Source: Polymorphobacter_B sp038225475 (lineage in GTDB: Bacteria > Pseudomonadota > Alphaproteobacteria > Sphingomonadales > Sphingomonadaceae). Taken from it: 64,000 bases of DNA. The notes below the pieces were generated by a model. It was given only the letters and a program-made list of their open reading frames with translations, made no database searches and had not been told where the DNA came from. The stretch lies in assembly GCA_038225475.1 (NCBI GenBank), contig JBBRRA010000004.1, forward strand, positions 1 to 64,000. Reading direction: 5' to 3'. This document shows, piece by piece, positions 27,201 through 34,124 of the stretch; position 1 is the first letter of the stretch, and every line of letters starts with the position of its first letter. A program made the translations under genes and the position numbers.

Positions 27201-27613
27201 CCGAACACCCGATGGTGTTGGTCAGCCTGAAACTGACCGATGCCAAAGGCGATGTGGTGGCCGACAATTTCTATTGGCGCGGTCGTGACGCGGCGGCGTA
27301 CCGCGCACTCGGCGACATCGCGCGGGTCCCGGTCAAGGTGGTGTTGGCCGCGCCCGAGACCGAAGGCGACGAGCGCAGCGTGCTCGCCACCGTCACCAAC
27401 CCGAGCGCCACCCCGGCGCTCAACGTCAAGCTGACGCTGGTCGATGATCGGGCGCGTCGTATCCTGCCGGTATTCTACAGCGACAATTATATCGCGTTGC
27501 TGCCCGGCGAAACGCGGACGATTCGTATTCGGTATCGCGCTCCGGCAGCGAGCACTGCGCCGAAGGTCACGGTACGCGGGTGGAACGTCGAAGACGGCAT
27601 CACCCAACGCTGA
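24209..27613 (+). CDS. GH2 glycosidase (beta-mannosidase / exo-beta-glucosaminidase-like) with N-terminal LamG-like domain
   Basis: 1134 residues from a GTG start set by GGGGAGAA. The frame is open far upstream without homology, so the start matters. A signal peptide (LLFLLMTVGSVAASA) is followed by a concanavalin/LamG-like domain to about residue 200 (AVYSFSLWVRPTA, WTHLAAVADTQTVRLFVDGREV). The GH2 sugar-binding domain follows (YWYRAEFAVP, LRFDGVNYAADVWVNG), then the Ig-like domain, then the barrel with WMGNNTEPEFYDLADENGM, the likely acid/base Glu747 in WFGRNEG and the likely nucleophile Glu805 in SVETGSPS. The barrel resembles mannosidase and CsxA-type members. With manA nearby, beta-mannoside cleavage is the best guess. 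Confidence 0.87.
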   Translation: MLPRKLLFLLMTVGSVAASASPRPLNGGPYNARFLNGGIGIERQIAESDPIQLAGAVYSFSLWVRPTATQPGFVPLLALGDAAARAIGLTDGRLTLAIGTSRLVSHALVRPAHWTHLAAVADTQTVRLFVDGREVARGPAVAVAVSRAVAVAPVRTGQPHFGGALVDATIDGVALTQAEIASRALSRPAFELVQMLDVGVGWEWQKRANIGLFQQQDPWTLPHGNGKISKPVAVPVVPMAALAPIEPGRWQVNDWLLIEAPALTSDGATLSRPGVDITHWFAATVPGTVLTTLVDRGVYPDPYYGLNNLAIPEKLARQDYWYRAEFAVPAAAVGKPLRLRFDGVNYAADVWVNGARVGQMRGAFARGEFAFTPVAGENVVAVRVSPPPHPGIPHEQSIAAGVGENGGQLAIDGPTFVATEGWDWIPGIRDRNTGLWQGVVLEATGAVRVLDPQVITDLPLPRTDSADVYITVPVVNDATAPRRVTVTAAFDSIALSRTLDIAPGETVVRFTPATDPALRVLRPRLWWPNGYGAPELHTLTVTASDGAAESDRRQLRFGIREVSYELSLMDSAGRLRRVDVHTTDGALRGERLIDVRHVAIKATPGGWVESLTAAGEVSPAVRDVPATAPLPHLTLRVNGVRIAARGGSWGMDDAMKRSGRDRLAPYFRLEREAHMNIVRNWMGNNTEPEFYDLADENGMMILNDFWQSTQDFQVEPQDPALFLANVRDTVKRYRNHPSIVVWFGRNEGVPYPLLNEGLDDTIAELDGTRWYTGSSNVVNLQGSGPYNYRPPEGYFTDLASGFSVETGSPSLATLEAIAASVPEPDRWPLSDTLAYHDWHFSGNGDTASFMAALATMFGPATSLADFERKAQMMNLETYKAIYEGFLGHLWTKNSGRLLWMTHPSWPSNSWQLYSSDYDTHAAYYGAKKAAEPLHLQLNRPGNELVVVNTTQTAAPALHAQVRVISLDNRTLFSRSDPVDAPPNDSVALPAVPLDRLFAEHPMVLVSLKLTDAKGDVVADNFYWRGRDAAAYRALGDIARVPVKVVLAAPETEGDERSVLATVTNPSATPALNVKLTLVDDRARRILPVFYSDNYIALLPGETRTIRIRYRAPAASTAPKVTVRGWNVEDGITQR

Positions 27614-27796
27614 GCCGCGCTGAAACGCCGGTTAACATTCTCCTAACATTATAGTATGTAGCCGCAGAGGCGGCGTGCGGCAGCAAACCGACGGTTGTTT
27701 CGCCTGCGTCGGCGAGCCACCGGTAGTGTTGGCTTTGTTTGCGCCGGGTCTGATGCTAGGAATTCGGCGAAATCGCGGCAGCGACGAAGGAAACCA

Positions 27797-29401
27797 ATGC
27801 GCGCTGACCGGATGACGCTGCCACTTTATGCTGCTGCTGCGGCCGACACACCGTCGTTTCTACGACGTGGCCGCCGTCAGATCCTGCTGCTGTTGCTCGC
27901 TGCGCTGTACGGCGTGGCGATGGCGTATCTGCCGCCGCAGCTGGTGGTGCTGCCGATGATCCCGATCATCGTCTTGCTGCTGCTGATATTGTGGATGTTG
28001 CCCGATCGCGCGACGTTCCCCGAACATAGCCTCGAGCAATCGTTCAGCTGGTTCGTCGCGCTTTATTACCTATGGCCGTCGTATATCGCCATCGCGTTGC
28101 CCGGCCTGCCGTGGTTCAGTGCCGGCCGGATCGCGCTGCTCGTGCTGATGGTCATTGCGCTGTACAGCCTTGCAACATCGAGCGTGTTTCGGCGGCAGAT
28201 GTTCGTCACGGCGCAAACTTCGAAAACGGTGTGGACGCTGTTTCTGGTCCAGCTCGGCGCGCAGGTGGTGCCGCTGCTGCTGTCGTCGACGCCGTTTGCA
28301 GTGCTGACGCACTTTGCCAACAACCAGATGTATTGGACGGCGCTGTTCTTTATCGGCTGCTTCCTGTTCGTGACGCCGGGCCGCGCCACGCGCTTTGCCG
28401 CGTTGTTCGTCGGCCTTGCGATCTTCCTGTCGGTGTTCGGCGTGCTCGAACATTATCAGGAGCGGCTGATCTGGGCGGGGCACATCCCGTCGTTCCTGAA
28501 AGTCGACAACGACCGGCTGCTCGATATCGTGATGAGCGGGCAGGCGCGCGATTTCTTCGGCGGCTACCGCGTCCACAGCACCTTCACCGTCTCTTTGCTG
28601 TTTGCCGAATTCCTGTCGCTGGCGCTGCCGTTCCTGCTGCACTGGATGGTGACGGGGCAGTCGCGCTGGCTGCGTTTCGGCATGATGCTCGGTTGGGTGC
28701 CGATTGCGCTGTGCATCCTTTATACCGATTCGCGCCTCGGTAAGATCGGCTTTATCGTGGCGCATGTCGGCTATGCGCTGATCTGGGGCCTGCGCCGCCG
28801 CCGCCGCAATCCCGGATTCCTGTCGACCGCCGTGGTTGCCGGCTTTCCGGTGGCAGCAGCGCTTGGCCTGACGCTGATGTTCGCCAGCCACCGCGTCCAT
28901 GTCGCGATTATGGGATCCGAAGGCTATACCGCAAGCAACGATGCGCGCTACGAGCAGGTGGCGATGGGCATTCCGAAAATCCTCGCCAATCCGCTCGGCT
29001 ACGGCGCGGGCTCGGCGGGATATATCCTCGGGTACACCAGCCCCGGTGGGCAGCTGACGATCGACAGCCAGTATCTCAAGACCACGCTCGAATTCGGGGT
29101 GATCGGCGCACTGGCGATTTACGCAATGTTCCTGTGGGCGGCGTGGCTCGGCCTGCGGCTCTATTTCCGGGCCAATGAGCGCGAAATCGAGCTGGCGGGG
29201 CCGGCGGGGCTGATGCTGCTCAGCTATGTCGTCATCAAGGGCGTGCTCGCCGAAGACTATAATTACACGCTCGCCTACCTCGGCGTGGCGATGGTGCTCG
29301 CGCTGCTGGCGCGGTTCGCCGTTGCGCCCACGACTGTGCCGCAATCAGCGGCAGTGCCATCTGTCGTCGGTCGGAGACTTAGCGATGCGCGCCCTGGCTA
29401 G
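27797..29401 (+). CDS. O-antigen ligase/polymerase-like membrane protein (exopolysaccharide polymerisation)
   Basis: 534 residues with 10-12 hydrophobic helices and a large periplasmic-type loop. Features typical of Wzy/WaaL/ExoQ-like proteins are the loop with DFFGGYRVHSTFTVS, YTDSRLGKIGFIV and NPLGYGAGSAG, then DSQYLKTTLEFGVIG, which matches the wzy_C region. Start ATG 27797 follows a GAAGGA ribosome-binding site. The 183-base gap before it has an AT-rich stretch with TATAGT at 27650, a possible -10. The gene opens a three-gene cluster with FkbM and Wzz proteins, so a role in joining or transferring surface polysaccharide is likely. Exact reaction unknown. Confidence 0.75.
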   Translation: MRADRMTLPLYAAAAADTPSFLRRGRRQILLLLLAALYGVAMAYLPPQLVVLPMIPIIVLLLLILWMLPDRATFPEHSLEQSFSWFVALYYLWPSYIAIALPGLPWFSAGRIALLVLMVIALYSLATSSVFRRQMFVTAQTSKTVWTLFLVQLGAQVVPLLLSSTPFAVLTHFANNQMYWTALFFIGCFLFVTPGRATRFAALFVGLAIFLSVFGVLEHYQERLIWAGHIPSFLKVDNDRLLDIVMSGQARDFFGGYRVHSTFTVSLLFAEFLSLALPFLLHWMVTGQSRWLRFGMMLGWVPIALCILYTDSRLGKIGFIVAHVGYALIWGLRRRRRNPGFLSTAVVAGFPVAAALGLTLMFASHRVHVAIMGSEGYTASNDARYEQVAMGIPKILANPLGYGAGSAGYILGYTSPGGQLTIDSQYLKTTLEFGVIGALAIYAMFLWAAWLGLRLYFRANEREIELAGPAGLMLLSYVVIKGVLAEDYNYTLAYLGVAMVLALLARFAVAPTTVPQSAAVPSVVGRRLSDARPG

Positions 29402-30137
29402 AATGCTGCAATCCTATTTCCCGGTGCTCCAGGATGCCCGGTTTGAGGGGGAGCGCTGGCTTCGGCGGCGGCTGCATGCCGTCCATGACCGCGATTGGCG
29501 CGCCTTTGGCAACCTTCGGATCGCCGACGGCGAGGTGCTCGATATCGGGGCCAACCGCGGCCAGTCGATCGATTCGTTTCGCGTCATGTGGCCCGATGTC
29601 CGCATCATTTCGTTCGAGCCCAATGCCCGGCTTGCGGCGCGGCTGCAGGCCGAGTTCGCCGGCGATCCCCACGTCCGGATCGAGGCTGTCGGCCTGTCCG
29701 ATCGCGCCGGACTGATGATGCTTTATCTGCCGCGCTATCGTCGGCTGGTGTTCGACGGGCTAGCCTCGCTCGACCGCGACGAGGCGATGAACTGGCTCAA
29801 CGCCGACCGGATCAGCGGCTATGACCCGGCGCTGCTCCAGTGTCTCGAAATGCTCGTCGAAGTCCGGACGCTCGACTCGTTCGGGCTTGCGCCGTCGGTT
29901 ATCAAACTCGACATCCAGGGTGCCGAGGAAGTCGTGCTGCGGGGCGGCATGCACACGATCGAACGGACGCATCCGGCGATTTTGCTCGAAGGCGCGACGC
30001 CGGCAATCGCCGACCTGTTGGAACCACTGGGCTATGCGCCGCACGTTTTCGATGGCAACAAGCTTCTTTCGGGCCGTCTCGACAGCAATAACGTCTTTTT
30101 CCTGACAGCGGCGCATCGGGGTGAAACGCTGCAATGA
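29385..30137 (+). CDS. FkbM family methyltransferase
   Basis: 250 residues. The SAM-binding motif I is VLDIGANRGQSIDSF (about residues 50-65), with ISFEPNARLAARL as motif II, and the FkbM hallmark VIKLDIQGAEEVVLRGG near 170 followed by ILLEGATPAIADLL. FkbM enzymes O-methylate hydroxyls, often on sugars of polysaccharides or glycolipids. ATG 29385 overlaps the end of the polymerase-like gene by 17 bases, and its stop overlaps the Wzz gene by four, so the three are translationally coupled. It probably methylates the polysaccharide made by this cluster (inference). Confidence 0.87.
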   Translation: MRALARMLQSYFPVLQDARFEGERWLRRRLHAVHDRDWRAFGNLRIADGEVLDIGANRGQSIDSFRVMWPDVRIISFEPNARLAARLQAEFAGDPHVRIEAVGLSDRAGLMMLYLPRYRRLVFDGLASLDRDEAMNWLNADRISGYDPALLQCLEMLVEVRTLDSFGLAPSVIKLDIQGAEEVVLRGGMHTIERTHPAILLEGATPAIADLLEPLGYAPHVFDGNKLLSGRLDSNNVFFLTAAHRGETLQ

Positions 30138-31522
30138 CGTTGTTGCAATTCTGGCGGATCATGGTCGCGTGGCGGCTGACGATTTTAGGCATGATGGCGA
30201 CTTGCGTCATCGTTGCGCTCGTGTCGGCGAACAAGCTGCCCGAACGCTATACAGCGCGCGCGCGTGTGCTGCTCGATCTGTTCAACGCCGACCCCAATCA
30301 GTTCATCGCGGTCAACAACAACACCGTCGGGCCGTATATCGGCACGCAGATCCGCCTGATCAGCGAATATGACGTGACCGGGCAGGTCGTCGACAAGCTC
30401 GGCTGGCTCAACGACCCGAGTGTCACGACCGCGTGGGAAACCGAAACCGGCGGCACCGGCGACCTGCGGCGTTGGGCAGCGGCGCGGATTGCCGACAACA
30501 CCTTTGCCGAAACCGTCGGCGGCAGCGGCATCCTCGAAATCGGCTATAGCGCGACCGATCCGCAATATGCCGCGCGCATCTCCGGATTGCTCCGCGAGGC
30601 CTATATTTCACAAAGCCTCGCCAACCGGGCAGCGATGGCCGACCGTTCGGCGAAATGGTCCGAAGGCCGCGAGGTCAAGGCCACCGAGGCGCTGCGTGCC
30701 GCAGAAAATGTCCGCACCGATTTCGCGCGCGCCAATGGCATCGTTCTCGACCAGCGCGGCGAATCGCTCGAGCTCGTCGAATTGCAGCAAATCCAGGCGT
30801 TGCTGACGTCGCGGCACGGCGCGGCGGGCAACAAGATGGCCGAAGGTGTCCGCGCGGCAGCGGGAGCGCCGGGCGTCGTGCGCCTGAAGTCGCAGCTTGC
30901 CGACATGGAGCAGGGGCTGGGTGTCGCGAGCGACCGGCTCGGCGAGAAAAACCCCGAATTCAAGGCGATGCAGCAGCAACGCGACCGGTTGCAGGCCAAT
31001 GTCGGGCGCGAAAGCGCGATGGCGCGCGCTGGCGGGTCGCAGTTCGTGCAGCTTTCGGCCGCCGAAGTTGCCGCGCTCGAGGCAAAGTACCGCGACAAGC
31101 AAAAATACATCCTCGACCACAAGTCCGCGTTCGATCAGTTCCAGACGCTGCAACGGCAGGTCGATCTGCGGCGCCGGTTGCAGCGCGCCGCCGCCGAAAG
31201 CACGCTGGCGCTCAAGCAGATGGCTTCGGTGTCGGAAAGCGGGCTGGTGGTGTTCGGCGATGTGCTGATCGACACCAAGCCGTCGTTCCCCGATATTCCA
31301 CGCATCGGCGCGTTGGCGGCAGCGTTCGGGTTGATCCTCGGTGTTACCTGCGCTCTGTTCGGCGAGATGACCGAGCGCCGCGTGCGCGGGCCCGAAGACC
31401 TTGAATTTTCATCGCAGGTACCGATCATCGGCAGCGTCGGCGGAAGCGTACCGATCGCACGCCGCCGCCGCCGCTGGTGGCCGCAGTGGCGCGCCGCGCC
31501 AGGCCTGCAACCCGCCGAATAA
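30134..31522 (+). CDS. Wzz/GumC-type polysaccharide chain-length and export protein
   Basis: 462 residues. Two membrane segments flank a periplasmic coiled-coil body: TM1 at about 15-32 (LTILGMMATCVIVALVSA) and TM2 at about 395-415 (IGALAAAFGLILGVTCALF), with the conserved PSFPDIPRIGAL just before TM2. Heptad-rich regions (AALEAKYRDKQKYILDH, LQRQVDLRRRLQRA) match PCP-2 proteins. There is no Walker A kinase domain; the C-terminus is a short Arg/Trp-rich cytoplasmic tail. The protein should set chain length or assist export of exopolysaccharide at the inner membrane. The ATG overlaps the FkbM stop. Confidence 0.85.
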   Translation: MTLLQFWRIMVAWRLTILGMMATCVIVALVSANKLPERYTARARVLLDLFNADPNQFIAVNNNTVGPYIGTQIRLISEYDVTGQVVDKLGWLNDPSVTTAWETETGGTGDLRRWAAARIADNTFAETVGGSGILEIGYSATDPQYAARISGLLREAYISQSLANRAAMADRSAKWSEGREVKATEALRAAENVRTDFARANGIVLDQRGESLELVELQQIQALLTSRHGAAGNKMAEGVRAAAGAPGVVRLKSQLADMEQGLGVASDRLGEKNPEFKAMQQQRDRLQANVGRESAMARAGGSQFVQLSAAEVAALEAKYRDKQKYILDHKSAFDQFQTLQRQVDLRRRLQRAAAESTLALKQMASVSESGLVVFGDVLIDTKPSFPDIPRIGALAAAFGLILGVTCALFGEMTERRVRGPEDLEFSSQVPIIGSVGGSVPIARRRRRWWPQWRAAPGLQPAE

Positions 31523-31541
31523 ACCTCGGCGTGCGATTTAA

Positions 31542-31548
31542 AAGGGGG
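31542..31548 (+). promoter_or_regulatory. Ribosome-binding site that points to a CTG start for fhs
   Basis: AAGGGGG lies directly against ATG 31549, which would encode only Met-Leu before a TGA, but five bases before CTG 31554, a proper spacing. It is the main evidence for the CTG start of the next gene. Confidence 0.55.
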
Positions 31549-31553
31549 ATGCT

Positions 31554-33230
31554 CTGACTACCGATCTTGCCATCGCGCGCGCCGCGACGCTGCACCCGAT
31601 TGCCGTGATTGCCGAACGCGCCGGCATTCCGGCCACCGCGCTCGAACCCTATGGCCATCATATCGCCAAGCTGTCGGCAGCGTTTCTGGCCGACCTTGGC
31701 TCGCGCCCGGCTGGCAAGCTGATTTTGGTAACGGCGATCTCGCCGACGCCGGCGGGCGAGGGCAAGACCACCACGACGATCGGGCTCGGTGATGCGCTCA
31801 ACAGCATCGGGCGGCGCGCGGTGATCGCGCTGCGCGAACCGTCGCTCGGCCCGGTGTTCGGGCGCAAGGGCGGGGCGACGGGCGGTGGTCAGGCGCAGGT
31901 GCTGCCGATGGAGGCGATCAACCTGCACTTCACCGGCGATTTTCACGCGATCACGGCGGCGCACAACCTGTGCGCGGCGCTGATCGACAATGCGCTCTAT
32001 TGGGGCAGCGCCGACCTCGATGCGCGCGGCGTGACGTGGCGGCGCGTCACCGACACCAACGACCGCGCGCTGCGGCGCATCGCCGTCGGGCTCGGCGACG
32101 GGGCCAATGGTCCGGCGCGCGAAACCGGGTTCGACATCACCGTGGCATCCGAAGTGATGGCGGCGCTGTGCCTTGCCGATGACGTTCACGATCTCGAGGC
32201 GCGGCTGGCGCGGATGCGCATCGGGCGGACGCGCGGCAAGGTTCCGGTTACCGCGGGCGATATCGACGCGGCGGCGGCGATGACCGTGCTGCTCAAGGAT
32301 GCAATCCGCCCCAATCTGGTGCAGACGATCGCCGGCACACCGGCGCTGATCCATGGCGGTCCGTTCGCCAATATCGCGCATGGCTGCAATTCGGTGATCG
32401 CGACGCGCGCCGCGCTGCGGCTCGGCGACTTTGCGGTGACCGAGGCAGGCTTTGGTGCCGATCTCGGCGCAGAAAAGTTTTTCGACATCAAATGCCGCAG
32501 CGCCGGTCTCGCGCCCGCCGCGGTGGTCGTGGTCGCAACGGTCCGCGCGCTCAAAATGCATGGCGGCATCGCGCTCGGCGACCTGCGCGAGGAGCATGTC
32601 GCTGCACTCGATGCCGGTTTCGCCAACCTTGCGCGCCATGTCGAGAACGTCCGCCGCTTCGGCGCGCCGGTGACCGTCGCGATCAACGCGTTCACCACCG
32701 ACACGCCCGCCGAACATGCGCAGGTCATCGCACGCTGCCGCGACATCGGTGTCGAGGCGTTCCTGTGCCGCCATTGGGCCGACGGTGCAGCGGGTGCAGC
32801 CGAACTTGCGCGGCACGTCGCAGCAATCGCCGACGCCAACACCGATCCGCACGCGGCGTTCCGGCTGCTCTATCCCGACGCGCTGCCGCTCGCCGACAAG
32901 ATCCGCACTGTCGCGCAGGCTATTTACCGCGCCGACGATGTGGTGTTCGCGCCGGGTGTCGCTGCCGAACTGGCGCGCTTTACCGAAGCCGGCTTCGGCG
33001 CGCTGCCGGTGTGCATGGCGAAAACGCCGTATTCGTTTTCGGCCGACGAGAAGCTGCTGGGCGCACCGACCGGGTTCACGCTGCCGATCAGCAGCGTCCG
33101 GCTTTCGGCGGGTGCCGGGTTCGTCGTCGCGCTGTGCGGCGGCATCAACACGATGCCGGGGCTGCCGCGCGTGCCGGCATCGCAGCATATCCGACTGGGC
33201 ATCGACGGCGAGATCGAGGGATTGAGCTAG
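31554..33230 (+). CDS. fhs: Formate--tetrahydrofolate ligase
   Basis: 558 residues if translation begins at CTG 31554. The P-loop TPAGEGKTTTTIGL is near residue 63, followed by LREPSLGPVFGRKGGATGGG, HFTGDFHAITAAHNL and TEAGFGADLGAEKF, all diagnostic. The enzyme makes 10-formyl-THF from formate, THF and ATP. The next in-frame start, GTG 31605, would delete TTDLAIARAATLHPIA, which aligns with the conserved N-terminus of the family (SDIEIAQ..KLKPI type). The upstream start is therefore very likely, even though CTG is rare. With the formaldehyde-oxidation genes at 34-36 kb it can carry formate into one-carbon metabolism. Confidence 0.93.
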   Translation: MTTDLAIARAATLHPIAVIAERAGIPATALEPYGHHIAKLSAAFLADLGSRPAGKLILVTAISPTPAGEGKTTTTIGLGDALNSIGRRAVIALREPSLGPVFGRKGGATGGGQAQVLPMEAINLHFTGDFHAITAAHNLCAALIDNALYWGSADLDARGVTWRRVTDTNDRALRRIAVGLGDGANGPARETGFDITVASEVMAALCLADDVHDLEARLARMRIGRTRGKVPVTAGDIDAAAAMTVLLKDAIRPNLVQTIAGTPALIHGGPFANIAHGCNSVIATRAALRLGDFAVTEAGFGADLGAEKFFDIKCRSAGLAPAAVVVVATVRALKMHGGIALGDLREEHVAALDAGFANLARHVENVRRFGAPVTVAINAFTTDTPAEHAQVIARCRDIGVEAFLCRHWADGAAGAAELARHVAAIADANTDPHAAFRLLYPDALPLADKIRTVAQAIYRADDVVFAPGVAAELARFTEAGFGALPVCMAKTPYSFSADEKLLGAPTGFTLPISSVRLSAGAGFVVALCGGINTMPGLPRVPASQHIRLGIDGEIEGLS

Positions 33231-33316
33231 GTCGTTGAGGCCTGCAGCGCGCTGGTGCAGCAACACGCTTCGCACCGGACGTTGGCGGTGCTTGCGTCTT
33301 CCTTCATACGGCGAGG

Positions 33317-33640
33317 ATGACCATCCGTCCAAAGGCCGTGTCAGCTCTTGTTGCAGCACTGCTGGCAGGCTGTACCAACGCGCCGAGACCCGAACCATTT
33401 CATGTCAAAGTCAGCAGCTCCGGCTCCTCATGTTCGATCGAGGTCGCAGGCCATCAGGTTTCCCCGGAAGACTTTCTGACGCTCGCACGTCAGGCTGCGA
33501 CCGGGACGCGAACTGCACAGGTCGATGCAAGCAAGCGAGACACAGCATTTCGATGCATCGGTGGCGTCATCTACACGCTCCAGCGCGCCGGATTTAAGCA
33601 TGTGGGTTTCATCGCCGAGCCTCCACCATCAGAAAATTGA
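33317..33640 (+). CDS. Small lipoprotein with ExbD/TolR-like periplasmic domain
   Basis: 107 residues. A type II signal peptide ends at the lipobox LLAGC (Cys about 19), then a Pro-rich spacer. The body, FHVKVSSSGSSCSIEVAGHQVSPEDFLTL to TLQRAGFKHVGFIAE, follows the beta-alpha pattern of ExbD/TolR periplasmic domains (short strand, V/I-x-G-x-x-V-S/x-E turn, then a V-x-x-x-L-x-x-A-G helix and V-x-F-x-x-E strand). Genuine ExbD proteins are held by a membrane helix and not by a lipid. Codon use is less GC-biased than neighbours. The likeness is by eye and function is unknown. It sits alone between fhs and the gene at 33745. Confidence 0.65.
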   Translation: MTIRPKAVSALVAALLAGCTNAPRPEPFHVKVSSSGSSCSIEVAGHQVSPEDFLTLARQAATGTRTAQVDASKRDTAFRCIGGVIYTLQRAGFKHVGFIAEPPPSEN

Positions 33641-33744
33641 GATGACAGGGGCAAGTTCTTGGCGCTGGCGTAGACGCTGGCTGTAAAATGACTTGCGAAA
33701 TCAAACGACGCGGCACCAGCCGTTTCCGTCCATCCAGCCCCAAC

Positions 33745-34017
33745 CTAGTCGTCGTGCCATTTGACGCAGTGTACGCCGTGCAGCGTCATCGCCATCCGCA
33801 GGTCGAGCGCGCGCGTTGCGATGGCGAAGTCGACGGCGCGCGACAGGTCGTGACTGTCATCGGTCACATAGCGCCACAACAATTCATAGACCGGCGGCGT
33901 CGGCGGCAGCCCGTTGGCGATCAACAGGTCGCGGATACTGTCGAACTTTGCCAGCTCGGGGTGATAGACCTCGCCCTCGGGTCCGACGTCCGCGACAAAT
34001 CTGAAACTATGCTTCAT
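33745..34017 (-). CDS. Conserved small protein of unknown function
   Basis: 90 residues, no signal peptide or membrane helix. It starts MKHSFRFVADVG and ends HGVHCVKWHDD. The sequence is acidic/aromatic, with LPPTPPVYELLWRYVTDDSHDLSRAVDF in the middle predicted to be helical. I do not recognise the family. Good codon structure and an ATG about 107 bases from the divergent adhC start support a real gene. It might be regulatory for, or simply adjacent to, the formaldehyde genes. The 33641-33744 gap shows nothing identifiable. Confidence 0.6.
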   Translation of the reverse strand: MKHSFRFVADVGPEGEVYHPELAKFDSIRDLLIANGLPPTPPVYELLWRYVTDDSHDLSRAVDFAIATRALDLRMAMTLHGVHCVKWHDD

Positions 34018-34124
34018 GCGCCAAACTCCGCCACACCCGAAGAATAACGGCAGCGGCGGGCCAAGATTGACGCCGCGTCGCCGGGCGCTACAAGCCGGGC
34101 TCGCCTGCAGGGGAAACAGACGCC

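Noticed and set aside
10904..27613. The halogenase locus as a halogenated-metabolite (biosynthetic) gene cluster.
   Set aside because: No NRPS, PKS, flavin reductase or tryptophan-derived biosynthesis gene is present; all neighbours are sugar uptake, hydrolysis or regulation genes.
33688..34047. A 119-codon plus-strand frame over the small gene at 33745-34017.
   Set aside because: No motif or good ribosome-binding site. The minus-strand product has a more natural amino-acid profile.
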